From an uncultured Acidobacteriia bacterium (GTDB lineage: Bacteria; Acidobacteriota; Terriglobia; Bryobacterales; Bryobacteraceae), in assembly GCA_903892565.1 (NCBI GenBank), contig CAITIX010000280.1, forward strand, positions 1-48,984: a stretch of DNA of 48,984 nucleotides, written 5' to 3'. The notes under the pieces are model-generated. The model searched no databases, was not told the DNA's origin, and saw only the letters and a list, made by a program, of their open reading frames with translations. Position 1 is the first letter of the stretch. Each line of letters opens with the position of its first letter. A program made the position numbers and the translations under genes. This document shows, in pieces, positions 35,978 through 44,228 of the stretch.

Positions 35978-36718
35978 ATGGTACAAACCTTGAGAATCCC
36001 TTCCTCCAGTACCGCGGCCCTTCTTGCATTTCTCATGTTGCCCGGTGCGGCGGTGTCTTCGGACGCCCCGGATGCCCCCGAAGATCGCCTGCCTATCGTT
36101 ATGAAATACGTGGACGCCACGCATACGCAGCAGGAAGCCATGAAGGGCGTCGAGATGCAAGTGGATATCGAGGCAAAGATCCCCAGCCTGGAAAAGCATG
36201 GCCGCCTGACGGCGCTGCGTAAAATTTCCCGCTTAGGCGTGATCACCTATAAGGCTCTGGGATTCTCCGGTGACAACACCGTGAAGCAGGAAGTCATTAC
36301 CCGCTACCTGGCCGCCGAAAGCGAAGGCCGCGAAAACGGCAGCATTGCCATTTCGCCGGCGAATTACAAGTTCAAAGTAAAGTCCGAGCAGGAGCAGAAG
36401 GGCCGCCGCATCGTGGTGCTGCAAATCACGCCGCGCAAAAAAGCGATTGGCCTGTTCAAGGGCGAATTGTGGGTGGATGCCGAATCGGGAATGCCGGTGC
36501 GCGAATCCGGCCAGTTTGTGAAATCCCCCTCGGTCTTTCTCAAGAAGATCGCGTTTGTTCGCGATTACGACATTCAAAACGGCGTTTCGATTCCCGCTCA
36601 CATCGAGAGCATGGTGGACACGCGCATTGCCGGACGCGCCGAACTTGAAATCAGTTTTAGCAACTTTATGAGGCAGGTAGGCGACGATGACGCCGCCGGG
36701 GCCCAGGCCAACCCCTAA
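35978..36718 (+). CDS. LolA/RseB-fold-like periplasmic protein
   Basis: A 246-aa exported protein. The N-terminus (MVQTLRIPSSSTAALLAFLM, then LPGAAVSSDA) is a probable signal peptide. The mature part is beta-rich, with features of the LolA/RseB half-barrel fold, which binds lipid in its cavity: repeated short strands and the motif GELWVDAESGMPVRESGQF (about 165-183). Similarity was judged by pattern only. It ends directly before hpnJ, whose ribosome binding site AAGGAG overlaps its stop codon, so the two are co-transcribed. Context suggests a hydrophobic carrier for hopanoid or another lipid (inference). Another outer-membrane-associated beta protein is possible. Confidence 0.6.
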   Translation: MVQTLRIPSSSTAALLAFLMLPGAAVSSDAPDAPEDRLPIVMKYVDATHTQQEAMKGVEMQVDIEAKIPSLEKHGRLTALRKISRLGVITYKALGFSGDNTVKQEVITRYLAAESEGRENGSIAISPANYKFKVKSEQEQKGRRIVVLQITPRKKAIGLFKGELWVDAESGMPVRESGQFVKSPSVFLKKIAFVRDYDIQNGVSIPAHIESMVDTRIAGRAELEISFSNFMRQVGDDDAAGAQANP

Positions 36719-36727
36719 GGAGACCGT

Positions 36728-38194
36728 TTGCCCAAGAAAACTTTATTCCTAAATCCCCCATCGTTTGAGGGATTCGACGGCGGTGCGAGCTCGCGCTGGC
36801 CTTCCACGCGCGAAATTGAGTCCTATTGGTATCCGGTGTGGCTGTGCTATCCGGCGGGCATGCTCGAAGGCAGCCGCGTTCTGGACGCGCCGCCGCACGG
36901 CATTTCCATTGAACAGACCGTCGAAATCGCCAAGGATTACGAACTCCTGGTGCTCTACACCTCGTCTCCGGGCTATAACGTCGACGTCAAGATCGCGGGC
37001 ATGCTCAAGGACGCGAATCCGAAACTGGAAGTCGCATTCGTCGGACCGCCCGTCACCATCGAGCCCGACAAGGCGCTCAACGCCACCAAGGCCATCGATT
37101 TTGTCGTGCGCCGCGAGTTTGATTACCAGATCGCCAACTACGCCAAGGGCGTGCCGCTCGACCAGATCCCGTCGGTGAGCTTCCGCAAAAACGGCGAAAA
37201 TATTCACAATCCGGAAGGCGGCCAGATCGAAAATCTGGACGAGCTCCCCTGGGTCAGCAAAGTCTACAAGCGCGACTTGGATTTCACGCGCTACAACGTC
37301 CCGTTCCTACTGAATCCCTACATTTCGATGTATACGTCGCGCGGATGCCCGGCGATGTGCACGTTCTGCCTGTGGCCGCAAACGCACTCGGGCCATCGCT
37401 GGAGACTGCGTTCCACCGACGACGTCGCCAACGAATGCAAGTATGTGCTCGAAAACTTCCCCGGCCTGCGGGAAATCTTCTTCGACGACGACACGTTTAA
37501 CTACAAGAAGGAACGCACGCTCGAGCTGTGCGCCAAGCTGAAAAAACTGAACTTCACGTGGTCCTGCACGTCGCGCGTCACCACCGATTACGAAACGCTC
37601 AAGGCGATGAAAGACGCCGGAGCGCGCCTGCTCATCGTTGGCTACGAATCGGGCGATCCGCAAATCTTGAAGAACATCAAGAAGGGCGCTACGGTCGAAA
37701 TGGCCAAGCGCTTTACGGAAAATTGCCACAAACTCGGCCTCATCATTCACGGCGACTTCATCGTCGGCCTGCCGGGTGAAACGCGCCAGACCATTCGCAA
37801 TACGATCGACTACGCCAAGCGCCTCGATGTCGAAACCATCCAGGTTTCCATTGCACACGCTTATCCCGGAACCGAATTCTACGATTACGCCAAGAAGAAC
37901 GCCTTGGTCAACATCGAGATGTCCGACGATCAAGGCCACCAGCTCCCCAACGTCATTTATCCCGGCATCCTGGATGAGGGCGAAATGGTGGAGTGGGTGG
38001 AACGTTTCTACGGCGAGTATTATTTCCGTCCCAAAGCCGCGTGGCGCATTGTTCGCAAAGCGATCTTCGACGGCAAGGAACGCAAACGCCTGACGAAGGA
38101 AGCCAAAGAGTATCTGGCCTTGCGCGCGAAACGTAAGATTTACGTCGCGGACAAGAAGGCGGAAGCGCTCACACAGGCCCGGGAGCGAGCCTAA
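36728..38194 (+). CDS. hpnJ: Hopanoid-associated B12-binding radical SAM protein HpnJ
   Basis: A 488-aa enzyme with a cobalamin-binding-like N-terminal domain (~1-150) and a radical SAM barrel with C207, C211 and C214 (RGCPAMCTFC). The N-terminal signature LFLNPPSFEGFDGGASSRW and REIESYWYPVWLCYPAGML match HpnJ. This family is tied to conversion of the glucosamine head group of bacteriohopanetetrol to the cyclitol ether. TTG at 36728 has AAGGAG at 36717-36722. It is followed after 12 nt by two SMR-like genes and hpnI, so it acts with HpnI on the same lipid. hpnK, the deacetylase expected between HpnI and HpnJ in the pathway, is not in this window. Confidence 0.9.
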   Translation: MPKKTLFLNPPSFEGFDGGASSRWPSTREIESYWYPVWLCYPAGMLEGSRVLDAPPHGISIEQTVEIAKDYELLVLYTSSPGYNVDVKIAGMLKDANPKLEVAFVGPPVTIEPDKALNATKAIDFVVRREFDYQIANYAKGVPLDQIPSVSFRKNGENIHNPEGGQIENLDELPWVSKVYKRDLDFTRYNVPFLLNPYISMYTSRGCPAMCTFCLWPQTHSGHRWRLRSTDDVANECKYVLENFPGLREIFFDDDTFNYKKERTLELCAKLKKLNFTWSCTSRVTTDYETLKAMKDAGARLLIVGYESGDPQILKNIKKGATVEMAKRFTENCHKLGLIIHGDFIVGLPGETRQTIRNTIDYAKRLDVETIQVSIAHAYPGTEFYDYAKKNALVNIEMSDDQGHQLPNVIYPGILDEGEMVEWVERFYGEYYFRPKAAWRIVRKAIFDGKERKRLTKEAKEYLALRAKRKIYVADKKAEALTQARERA

Positions 38195-38206
38195 TCTCGT
38201 AAACCG

Positions 38207-38662
38207 ATGGCGCCGGGTTCCAGCTCCACGACGCGCTGGAAGTGGAAGACTCCGCTTTTCGCGTTCGTCGTTATCTTTACGAACGCCTTTGGGAATTTTT
38301 TTATCGCCCGTGGGATGCGGGAAATTCCCGCCGTGGGCAACGCGACCGATCTCATCGTCGCCATCTTCACCCCGTGGGTGGGGCTGGGCATTCTCCTGCT
38401 GATCACGTGGCTCCTGAGCCGCATGATGTTTCTCAGCTTCGCCGATCTTAGCTACATGCTGCCTCTGACCTCGCTTGGCTATGTGCTCAGCGTCGTATTG
38501 GGCCGCTTCTTCCTCAACGAACAAATCACGCCGCAGCGTTGGGGCGGAACGGTGATGATTATGATCGGGACACTTCTTGTGGGCGGCGGAAGTCCCGACA
38601 CCACGCATGCGCTGGAGAGCACGAGCAAGCCCTCTGCCGCTGGAGGCGGAAGTCATCAATGA
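38207..38662 (+). CDS. SMR/EamA-like half transporter, first of a pair
   Basis: A 151-aa membrane protein with four predicted helices (about residues 14-34, 48-66, 77-97 and 110-128). The block ADLSYMLPLTSLGYVLSVVL followed by FFLNEQITPQRWGGTVMIM is the EamA/SMR C-terminal half. Its length and its coupled partner recall ArnE/ArnF, a two-subunit flippase of a lipid-linked aminosugar. The C-terminal 25 residues are Ser/Gly-rich. It starts 12 nt after hpnJ, and its stop overlaps the next start (ATGA). Substrate is inferred from context only. Confidence 0.75.
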   Translation: MAPGSSSTTRWKWKTPLFAFVVIFTNAFGNFFIARGMREIPAVGNATDLIVAIFTPWVGLGILLLITWLLSRMMFLSFADLSYMLPLTSLGYVLSVVLGRFFLNEQITPQRWGGTVMIMIGTLLVGGGSPDTTHALESTSKPSAAGGGSHQ

Positions 38663-39027
38663 CTCGGGCCTGGCTCCTGCTTGCCGTCGTCGTCGGCTCC
38701 ACCGTCTTGAGCGATCTGCTCACCAGCCTGGAGATGAAGCGCCACGGCGAGATCCGCGATTTCGGCCCCTCTGGCATCGGCCGCGCCCTGAGCGCCATGG
38801 CGCGCAAGAAATTCTTGATCCTGGCAATCGTGTTTATGGCGTTTTCGTTTTTCGCCTTCATCACGCTGGTTCAATCGGCGGACCTGAGCTTCGCCGTTCC
38901 GGCCTCGGCCTTGAGCATCGTGTTTGAAACGATCCTCGCGCGCCTGGTCCTGAAAGAACGCGTCGATGCGCGGCGCTGGTGGGGCGTCTGCTTCGTCGCC
39001 TTCGGCGTGGGCCTCCTTTCCCAGTGA
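38659..39027 (+). CDS. SMR/EamA-like half transporter, second of a pair
   Basis: A 122-aa four-helix membrane protein with the same plan as its upstream neighbour. SADLSFAVPASALSIVFETI and LARLVLKERVDARRWWGVCF parallel the ADLSYMLPLTSLGYVLSVVL and NEQITPQRWGG blocks there. ATG at 38659 overlaps the preceding stop as ATGA. An upstream extension (from 38539) lies in the other gene and lacks membrane character, so it was rejected. Its stop overlaps the hpnI start as GTGA. Together the pair could form a heterodimeric lipid or drug transporter. Confidence 0.75.
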   Translation: MTRAWLLLAVVVGSTVLSDLLTSLEMKRHGEIRDFGPSGIGRALSAMARKKFLILAIVFMAFSFFAFITLVQSADLSFAVPASALSIVFETILARLVLKERVDARRWWGVCFVAFGVGLLSQ

Positions 39028-40148
39028 ACCTCAGCGCACTAGCAGTGATCATCTTCGGGATCGCTGCGGCCTATCAGCTCCTCGCGATCTTTGCGTGCCT
39101 ATTCCGCAAGCGCAAGACTGCTCCCGCAGGCGTTCGCGGACCGGTTTCCATCCTGAAGCCCGTCCATGGATCCGATCCTGCACTGCGCGCGGCCATCCTG
39201 TCTCACTCGAAATTCCCTCACTCGAAATTCCGCGGAGAGTACGAACTGCTGTGCGGCGTGCATGATCCAAACGACGCCGCGATTCCTCTGCTCGAGGAAC
39301 TATCCCGCGAGTTTCCAAGCCTGCGCATCGTCGAATCTCGCACGAAGACGGCCAACGCAAAGGTCGGCGTGCTGCAAGATCTCGCCGCTGCCGCACGCTT
39401 CCCCATCCTCGTCGTCAACGACGCCGATATTCGCGTCGATCCCGATTATCTAGATCGTGTGGTCGCGCCGCTTGCCGATCCCAAAGTCGGTCTCGTCACG
39501 TGTCTGTATCGCCCCAACGGAACAAGCTTCGCTTCGCGCTTCGAGGGACTCGGCGTCTCCACCGATTTCGCCCCTTCTGCGCTCGTCGCACGGCTCGTTG
39601 GCGTCGACGAATTCGCCATGGGCTCCACGCTGGCGTTTCGAAAAACGGACCTCGAAAAAATCGGCGGCTTTGCGGCCATCGCCGATTATCTGGCCGACGA
39701 CTATCAACTCGGCCACCGCATCCATCAACTCGGCTTGAAGTGCGTTCTGTCGGACGTCATCGTCGAAACCAGCCTTGGCGGAGGATGGCTCGATGTGTGG
39801 CGTCATCAAGTGCGCTGGGCGCGCACGATTCGCGTTTCGAAACCCGCCGGCTATGTCGGCTTGCCCGTCACGAACGCAATGTTGTGGATCGTCATCCTAT
39901 GGCTCTTGGGCCGCTTCCAAATGGCGGGCATTGTCTTGGCGCTGCGCCTGTGGATGGCCATCCTCGCGGGATGGTTCGCACTCCGCAGCCGCGACGTCCT
40001 CAAATTCTGGTGGCTGGTTCCCGCGCGCGATCTCTTCGCCTTCGCCGTATGGATCGCCGGACTATTCGGCAACACCGTGATTTGGCGCGACCGCGAACTA
40101 CGGCTCGACGCCGAAGGGCGGATTCAAAGCAAGCCACACTCGTCCTAA
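39024..40148 (+). CDS. hpnI: Hopanoid glycosyltransferase HpnI (GT21, ceramide glucosyltransferase-like)
   Basis: A 374-aa membrane GT. One N-terminal helix (about 3-25) is followed by a GT21 catalytic domain with PVSILKPVHGSDPAL, VNDADIRVDPDYL, GVDEFAMGSTLAFRK, IADYLADDYQLG and VRWARTIRVSKPAGY. Several C-terminal helices follow. HpnI adds an N-acetylglucosamine group to bacteriohopanetetrol, the step before deacetylation by HpnK. GTG at 39024 overlaps the stop of the preceding gene (GTGA). An upstream frame to 38979 has no signal. An exact 15-bp duplication within the gene (39202-39231) adds five residues (HSKFP repeated). Confidence 0.87.
   Translation: MNLSALAVIIFGIAAAYQLLAIFACLFRKRKTAPAGVRGPVSILKPVHGSDPALRAAILSHSKFPHSKFRGEYELLCGVHDPNDAAIPLLEELSREFPSLRIVESRTKTANAKVGVLQDLAAAARFPILVVNDADIRVDPDYLDRVVAPLADPKVGLVTCLYRPNGTSFASRFEGLGVSTDFAPSALVARLVGVDEFAMGSTLAFRKTDLEKIGGFAAIADYLADDYQLGHRIHQLGLKCVLSDVIVETSLGGGWLDVWRHQVRWARTIRVSKPAGYVGLPVTNAMLWIVILWLLGRFQMAGIVLALRLWMAILAGWFALRSRDVLKFWWLVPARDLFAFAVWIAGLFGNTVIWRDRELRLDAEGRIQSKPHSS
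39202..39231. repeat. Exact 15-bp tandem duplication inside hpnI
   Basis: CTCACTCGAAATTCC occurs twice head to tail at 39202-39216 and 39217-39231. It duplicates the residues HSKFP in frame. Confidence 0.8.
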
Positions 40149-40355
40149 AATGACGGTTCCGTTACCCTGCACCCTGCGCAAAATAGCGGCTACAACGCCT
40201 ATTTTTCGTGATATCCTTAGCCTAGATGTTCACCCTGCCTCCGCGCCTGCGGAAGTCCGGTCTAGCTGTAGCGATTCATCCCGCATCCCTGCTTTGCTCT
40301 GAAATCAAACTGTTCCCTGAAAATAAGCTGTTCCCTTCTGAGCGAAAACTACCCG

Positions 40356-41438
40356 ATGAAATCTAGCGTCCAAATCACTCGCGGCATTGAGTCCCTGTTC
40401 GGGACACGTGATGAGAATATGCGCTTGCTCGAAACCGGACTCGGAATCCGCACCAGCGTCAAAAGCGATTCCATCGAAGTCGAGGGCACGCAGCCTGCGG
40501 TGGACCGCGCGATTTCCATTCTGTCCGACTACGCCACGCTGATGAACGAAGGATTCGTTTTCAACAACGGCGACTTGAACAGCTATTTACGCGTTGTAAC
40601 AGCGGACCCCAGTGCGAGCCTCCGCCGCTTGGTGGACAGCGGCAAGCAGCGCAGTTTCGGCAAGAAAGTCATCGCGCCGAAAACCATGACGCAGCGGATG
40701 TACATGGAAGCGATCGACCGCAACGATCTCGTCTTTGGCATCGGCCCTGCCGGCACCGGAAAAACATATCTCGCCGTCGCGCAAGCCGTTGCGGCGCTGC
40801 TCTCGAAGCGTGTCAGCCGCATCATCCTGACGCGCCCTGCCGTTGAAGCCGGCGAACGTCTCGGATTCCTGCCCGGCACGCTGCAGGAAAAAGTCGATCC
40901 GTATTTGCGTCCGCTCTATGACGCCTTGTACGAAATGATCGACGTCGAAAAAATCGAAAAACTTTTGGAGCGCAACACCATCGAAGTCGCGCCGCTCGCC
41001 TTCATGCGCGGCCGCACGCTCAACGACAGCTTCATCATCATGGACGAGGCGCAGAACACGTCGCCCGAGCAGATGAAAATGATCCTGACGCGCCAGGGCT
41101 TCAATTCGAAAATGGTTGTGACAGGCGACGTGACACAAATCGACTTGCACCACGGACAGCGCAGCGGCCTGGTGGAAGTGATCGACGTTCTGCGCGGCGT
41201 CGAAGGCGTCAGCTTCGTGCAATTCGACGATCGCGACGTCGTGCGCCACACGCTGGTGCAGCGCATCGTGCGCGCCTACGAAAAATATAACGAGTCCATC
41301 GGAGCAAACCGCCAGCTATCGTTGAAGCTCACGGATCCCAACGCTCCCGACGCGCATGCCGAACCAGCGGCATCCCCAGTAGCGTCCCCCACTGCAATCG
41401 CCAGCACAACACAACCAGTTCCCGAAACGGCCGCCTGA
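40356..41438 (+). CDS. PhoH family P-loop ATPase
   Basis: A 360-aa cytosolic PhoH-like protein. An N-terminal ~95-residue region (KH-like, SDSIEVEGTQPAVDRAISIL) precedes the ATPase: Walker A GIGPAGTGKTYLAVAQAVAA, RPAVEAGERLGFLPGTLQEK, and Walker B FIIMDEAQN. TGDVTQIDLHHGQRSGL is also family-typical. The last 35 residues are an Ala/Pro/Thr-rich tail. Family function is poorly known; it is linked to RNA metabolism because it travels with ybeY. ATG at 40356 lies after a 207-bp spacer that has no gene. The ybeY gene starts 10 nt after the stop. Confidence 0.92.
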   Translation: MKSSVQITRGIESLFGTRDENMRLLETGLGIRTSVKSDSIEVEGTQPAVDRAISILSDYATLMNEGFVFNNGDLNSYLRVVTADPSASLRRLVDSGKQRSFGKKVIAPKTMTQRMYMEAIDRNDLVFGIGPAGTGKTYLAVAQAVAALLSKRVSRIILTRPAVEAGERLGFLPGTLQEKVDPYLRPLYDALYEMIDVEKIEKLLERNTIEVAPLAFMRGRTLNDSFIIMDEAQNTSPEQMKMILTRQGFNSKMVVTGDVTQIDLHHGQRSGLVEVIDVLRGVEGVSFVQFDDRDVVRHTLVQRIVRAYEKYNESIGANRQLSLKLTDPNAPDAHAEPAASPVASPTAIASTTQPVPETAA

Positions 41439-41448
41439 GGCCGATCTC

Positions 41449-41928
41449 ATGTCACCTTCCGCGCCTTCTACCGACGACATCCCGCTGCTATTCGATCCGC
41501 CCGTGCGGATGCGCAAGGCCGAGCTACGCGAGTTCCTCGCCGTGCTCTCGCGCCAAATCACAAGGGGCCGCGTGATTTCCTGCCTGGTGACGAGCGATAC
41601 CGAACTGCGCCGCATGAACAAGCGATACCGCCGCAAAGATTACGCGACGGACGTTCTTTCTTTCCCCACCGGCGAAGAGCACGGCCTGGCAACAAGCAAT
41701 GCGGGCGACCTCGCCATATCCATCGACCGCGCCCGCGCCCAAGCCGCCGAACACCGGCATTCGCTCAGCGTGGAGCTCCGCATCCTCATGCTGCATGGCG
41801 CGCTGCACCTTGCGGGCATGGATCACGAAGAAGACTCTGGCGAAATGGCCATAGCCGAAGCGCGCTGGCGCAAGAAATTCGGCCTTCCCACCGGATTGAT
41901 CGAAAGAAGTTCTTCGACGAAACAATGA
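41449..41928 (+). CDS. ybeY: Endoribonuclease YbeY (rRNA maturation factor)
   Basis: A 159-aa metal-dependent endoribonuclease involved in 16S rRNA 3'-end processing and ribosome quality control. The zinc site HGALHLAGMDHE holds H116, H120 and H126. KRYRRKDYATDVLSFP and GDLAISIDRA are typical of YbeY. It is cotranscribed with phoH upstream and with the CBS-domain gene downstream. Its stop codon sits in the first unit of a 17-bp tandem repeat (see 41923-41973). Confidence 0.93.
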   Translation: MSPSAPSTDDIPLLFDPPVRMRKAELREFLAVLSRQITRGRVISCLVTSDTELRRMNKRYRRKDYATDVLSFPTGEEHGLATSNAGDLAISIDRARAQAAEHRHSLSVELRILMLHGALHLAGMDHEEDSGEMAIAEARWRKKFGLPTGLIERSSSTKQ

Positions 41929-41973
41929 TTTTGACACAGCAATGACTTTGACACAGCAATGACATTGATACTC
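41923..41973 (+). repeat. 17-bp tandem repeat at the ybeY/CBS gene junction with two mini-ORFs
   Basis: Units CAATGATTTTGACACAG (41923-41939) and CAATGACTTTGACACAG (41940-41956) are followed by a diverged third unit that starts CAATGACATTGA. Each unit carries ATGA. Two 6-codon ORFs result (MILTQQ and MTLTQQ), each stopping on the ATGA where the next one starts. The last ATGA starts the CBS-domain gene. Confidence 0.75.
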
Positions 41974-43206
41974 ATCATCGTCGATCTGCTCATGGCCGTT
42001 TTGGTCACGCTGGTCACCTGCATCCAGGTGTTGTATCTGGAATCGCAGCGCCTGCGCGCGCGCGATCTTCCTTCGCTCGAATTCTTCAAGGAAACGCTGG
42101 AATCGAAGATCGGCCTGGAGACGGAAAAAGGCGCTCAGGTGTTTTCGCTCATCAAGCACATCGGCTTGGCGATCATCGGCGTCGTCACGCTGGCCTGGAC
42201 CTCAGCGAGCACCGACCCGTGGGAAGCGCTCGGCGTGGCGTGTTTGATCGTCGTCCTCTACGCGATTCTGGGAACGTTCCTCATCCCGCAGGTTGTGTAT
42301 ACGAAAACCAGCGGCGAAGGCTTGCTTCCGTTGGTCCCCTTGTATCGCGCGCTCGCGTTTGTGATGCGGCCGCTAACAGGCGCGCTCGGATTTCTGCAAT
42401 CGCTGTTCGGCCTGAACGACACGCATCCTCCCGATCAGGAACCCACGCCCGAAGAGCACATCGACGCCCTCATCACGGCGGGCGAAGAAGAGGGGCTCAT
42501 CGAAAAAGGCGACCGTGAGTTAATCCAATCCGTAGTGGCTTTCGGCGATAAAACAGTGCGCGAGGTGATGACACCGCGCCCGCGCATCGTCGCGATTTCG
42601 CGCGACGCCACGCTCGAAGATCTCCGCGATCTGGTGATCAACGAGCAGTATTCGCGCATTCCCGTCTACGAGGAATCCATCGATCAAATTACCGGCTTCA
42701 TCCACGTCCGCGACATGTTCGAGATGGATGAGGATGAACGCGCCAAGCGCACGGTCCGTGAAATTATCCGCCCCATCCGCGCCGTTCCCGAGACGAAAGG
42801 CGTCAACGACTTGCTGCGTGAAATGCAGGAAGAGGGCGCCCACATGGCCGTCGTCGTCGACGAGTATGGAGCCACCGCGGGCATCGTGACCATGGAAGAC
42901 ATGGTTGAGGAGATCCTCGGCGAGATCCACGACGAACACGAGCCCGAGCGCGACTTCCGCCGCGAGCCCGACGGAAGCTACATCGTCTCCGGTAGCTTCG
43001 ATCTCGGGCGTTTAGAAGATCTGCTGGATTTTCGTCCCGAAGAAGACACCGAATCCACGACAGTAGGCGGACTCGTAACAGAATGGCTGGGCCACGTGCC
43101 GTCGGCCGGGGAACAAACCGAACGCGATGGCATTGCCATTCAAGTGCTCGCGTCGAATCAGGTCCGCGTGGATCAAGTCCGCGTTTCGAAAACAGCGGCA
43201 AAGTGA
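41959..43206 (+). CDS. CNNM/CBS-domain membrane protein (HlyC/CorC family)
   Basis: A 415-aa protein. N-terminal hydrophobic segments (about residues 3-22, 55-75 and 82-105) form a DUF21-like membrane region. Paired CBS domains follow (~195-315; VREVMTPRPRIVAIS, NEQYSRIPVYEE, and HMAVVVDEYGATAGIVTMED). A CorC/HlyC-type transporter-associated domain is at the C-terminus (~335-405; SYIVSGSFDLGRLEDLL). Members are linked to magnesium or cobalt efflux. Membership in the phoH-ybeY-CBS-era order is common. ATG at 41959 is the third ATG in the 17-bp repeat. No Shine-Dalgarno sequence is seen, so it probably relies on coupling from upstream. An imperfect 15-bp duplication near the end (43156-43185) yields QVRV twice. 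Confidence 0.88.
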   Translation: MTLILIIVDLLMAVLVTLVTCIQVLYLESQRLRARDLPSLEFFKETLESKIGLETEKGAQVFSLIKHIGLAIIGVVTLAWTSASTDPWEALGVACLIVVLYAILGTFLIPQVVYTKTSGEGLLPLVPLYRALAFVMRPLTGALGFLQSLFGLNDTHPPDQEPTPEEHIDALITAGEEEGLIEKGDRELIQSVVAFGDKTVREVMTPRPRIVAISRDATLEDLRDLVINEQYSRIPVYEESIDQITGFIHVRDMFEMDEDERAKRTVREIIRPIRAVPETKGVNDLLREMQEEGAHMAVVVDEYGATAGIVTMEDMVEEILGEIHDEHEPERDFRREPDGSYIVSGSFDLGRLEDLLDFRPEEDTESTTVGGLVTEWLGHVPSAGEQTERDGIAIQVLASNQVRVDQVRVSKTAAK

Positions 43207-43216
43207 AAAGGAACTC

Positions 43217-44110
43217 GTGAGAAAAAAATATCGCGCTGGCTTTGTTGCCATCCTCGGACGTCCCAACGCCGGAAAATCGACGTTGTTAAATGCGCTACTC
43301 GGGACGAAGCTCGCCATTATCGCATCAAAACCGCAGACCACGCGCACAGCGATTCAAGGCGTGCTCGCGGTTCCCGGAGCGCAGATGGTCTTCATCGACA
43401 CGCCCGGGATCCACAAAGGCGACACGCTATTAAACCGCCGCATGATGGAAACCGTGCGCGCCGCGGCCGAAGCACCCGACGTGGTCCTCTTCGTCATTGA
43501 TGCGTTGACGCCTCCGACAGATGAGGACACGCAAGCTCTCGATCTCGCCAAGAAGGCCGGCGTGCCGGTCATCGCGGTGTTGAATAAAATCGATTGGCTG
43601 GAGAAGAAGCCGGACCTGCTCGCGCGGATCGAACAATATCGGCAGTGGCACGATTTCGCCGCCTACATCCCGGTCTCGGCGCGGCGCGGCAGCGGTCTCG
43701 ATGAATTGCGCGCGGAAATCATAAAACATTTGCCCGTGGGCTCGGCGATCTTCCCCGAAGACTATTTGACCGATCAACCCGAGCGCTTCCTGGCCGCCGA
43801 AATCATTCGCGAGAAAGTTCTGCATCACACGCAGAAGGAAGTTCCTCACGCCGTCGCCGTCGCCATCGATTCCTGGGAAGAAACGCCCAAGCTCCTGCGC
43901 ACTGCCGCCACCATCTACGTGGAAAAACCCGGCCAGAAGGCCATCCTGATCGGCGCCGGCGGCAGCATGATGAAGAAGATCGGAACGCAGGCTCGCCACG
44001 ATATGGAGCACACCTTCAATCGCAAGGTCTTCCTCGAAACCTTCGTCAAAATTCGCACCAATTGGCGCGAAGATCCGGGCTTTCTCTCCGTCACCGACTG
44101 GCGTACGTAG
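43217..44110 (+). CDS. era: GTPase Era
   Basis: Essential GTPase that binds 16S rRNA and helps assemble the 30S subunit. G1 GRPNAGKS is at 14-21, then DTPGIHKG (G3) and NKID (G4). The C-terminal KH domain includes ILIGAGGSMMKKIGTQARHD. 297 aa is the usual size. The frame is open back to 43127, but that stretch lies in the CBS-domain gene. GTG at 43217 was chosen because AAGGA sits at 43208-43212 and the protein then starts MRKKYRAGFVAILGRPN. It is the last gene of the phoH-ybeY-CBS-era group. Confidence 0.93.
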   Translation: MRKKYRAGFVAILGRPNAGKSTLLNALLGTKLAIIASKPQTTRTAIQGVLAVPGAQMVFIDTPGIHKGDTLLNRRMMETVRAAAEAPDVVLFVIDALTPPTDEDTQALDLAKKAGVPVIAVLNKIDWLEKKPDLLARIEQYRQWHDFAAYIPVSARRGSGLDELRAEIIKHLPVGSAIFPEDYLTDQPERFLAAEIIREKVLHHTQKEVPHAVAVAIDSWEETPKLLRTAATIYVEKPGQKAILIGAGGSMMKKIGTQARHDMEHTFNRKVFLETFVKIRTNWREDPGFLSVTDWRT

Positions 44111-44116
44111 TTCCGC

Positions 44117-44144
44117 GTAGGCCGCCCGAGGTAGGCCGCACGTG
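44117..44144. repeat. Imperfect 14-bp tandem repeat after era
   Basis: GTAGGCCGCCCGAG at 44117-44130 is followed by GTAGGCCGCACGTG at 44131-44144, matching at 12 of 14 positions. It lies 7 nt beyond the era stop, in the 118-bp gap before the matrixin gene. Confidence 0.6.
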
Positions 44145-44228
44145 GATAGAACCTCAGGCTCTTCCGAAGTACCGTTTTACTAGCCCTCACCTCAGGATGT
44201 CTCCGAACGAAGGCGATGAGAGAGGTAG

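Noticed and set aside
38539-38658. N-terminal extension of the second half transporter
   Set aside because: It lies inside the first half transporter gene and has no membrane character. The ATGA overlap marks the real start.
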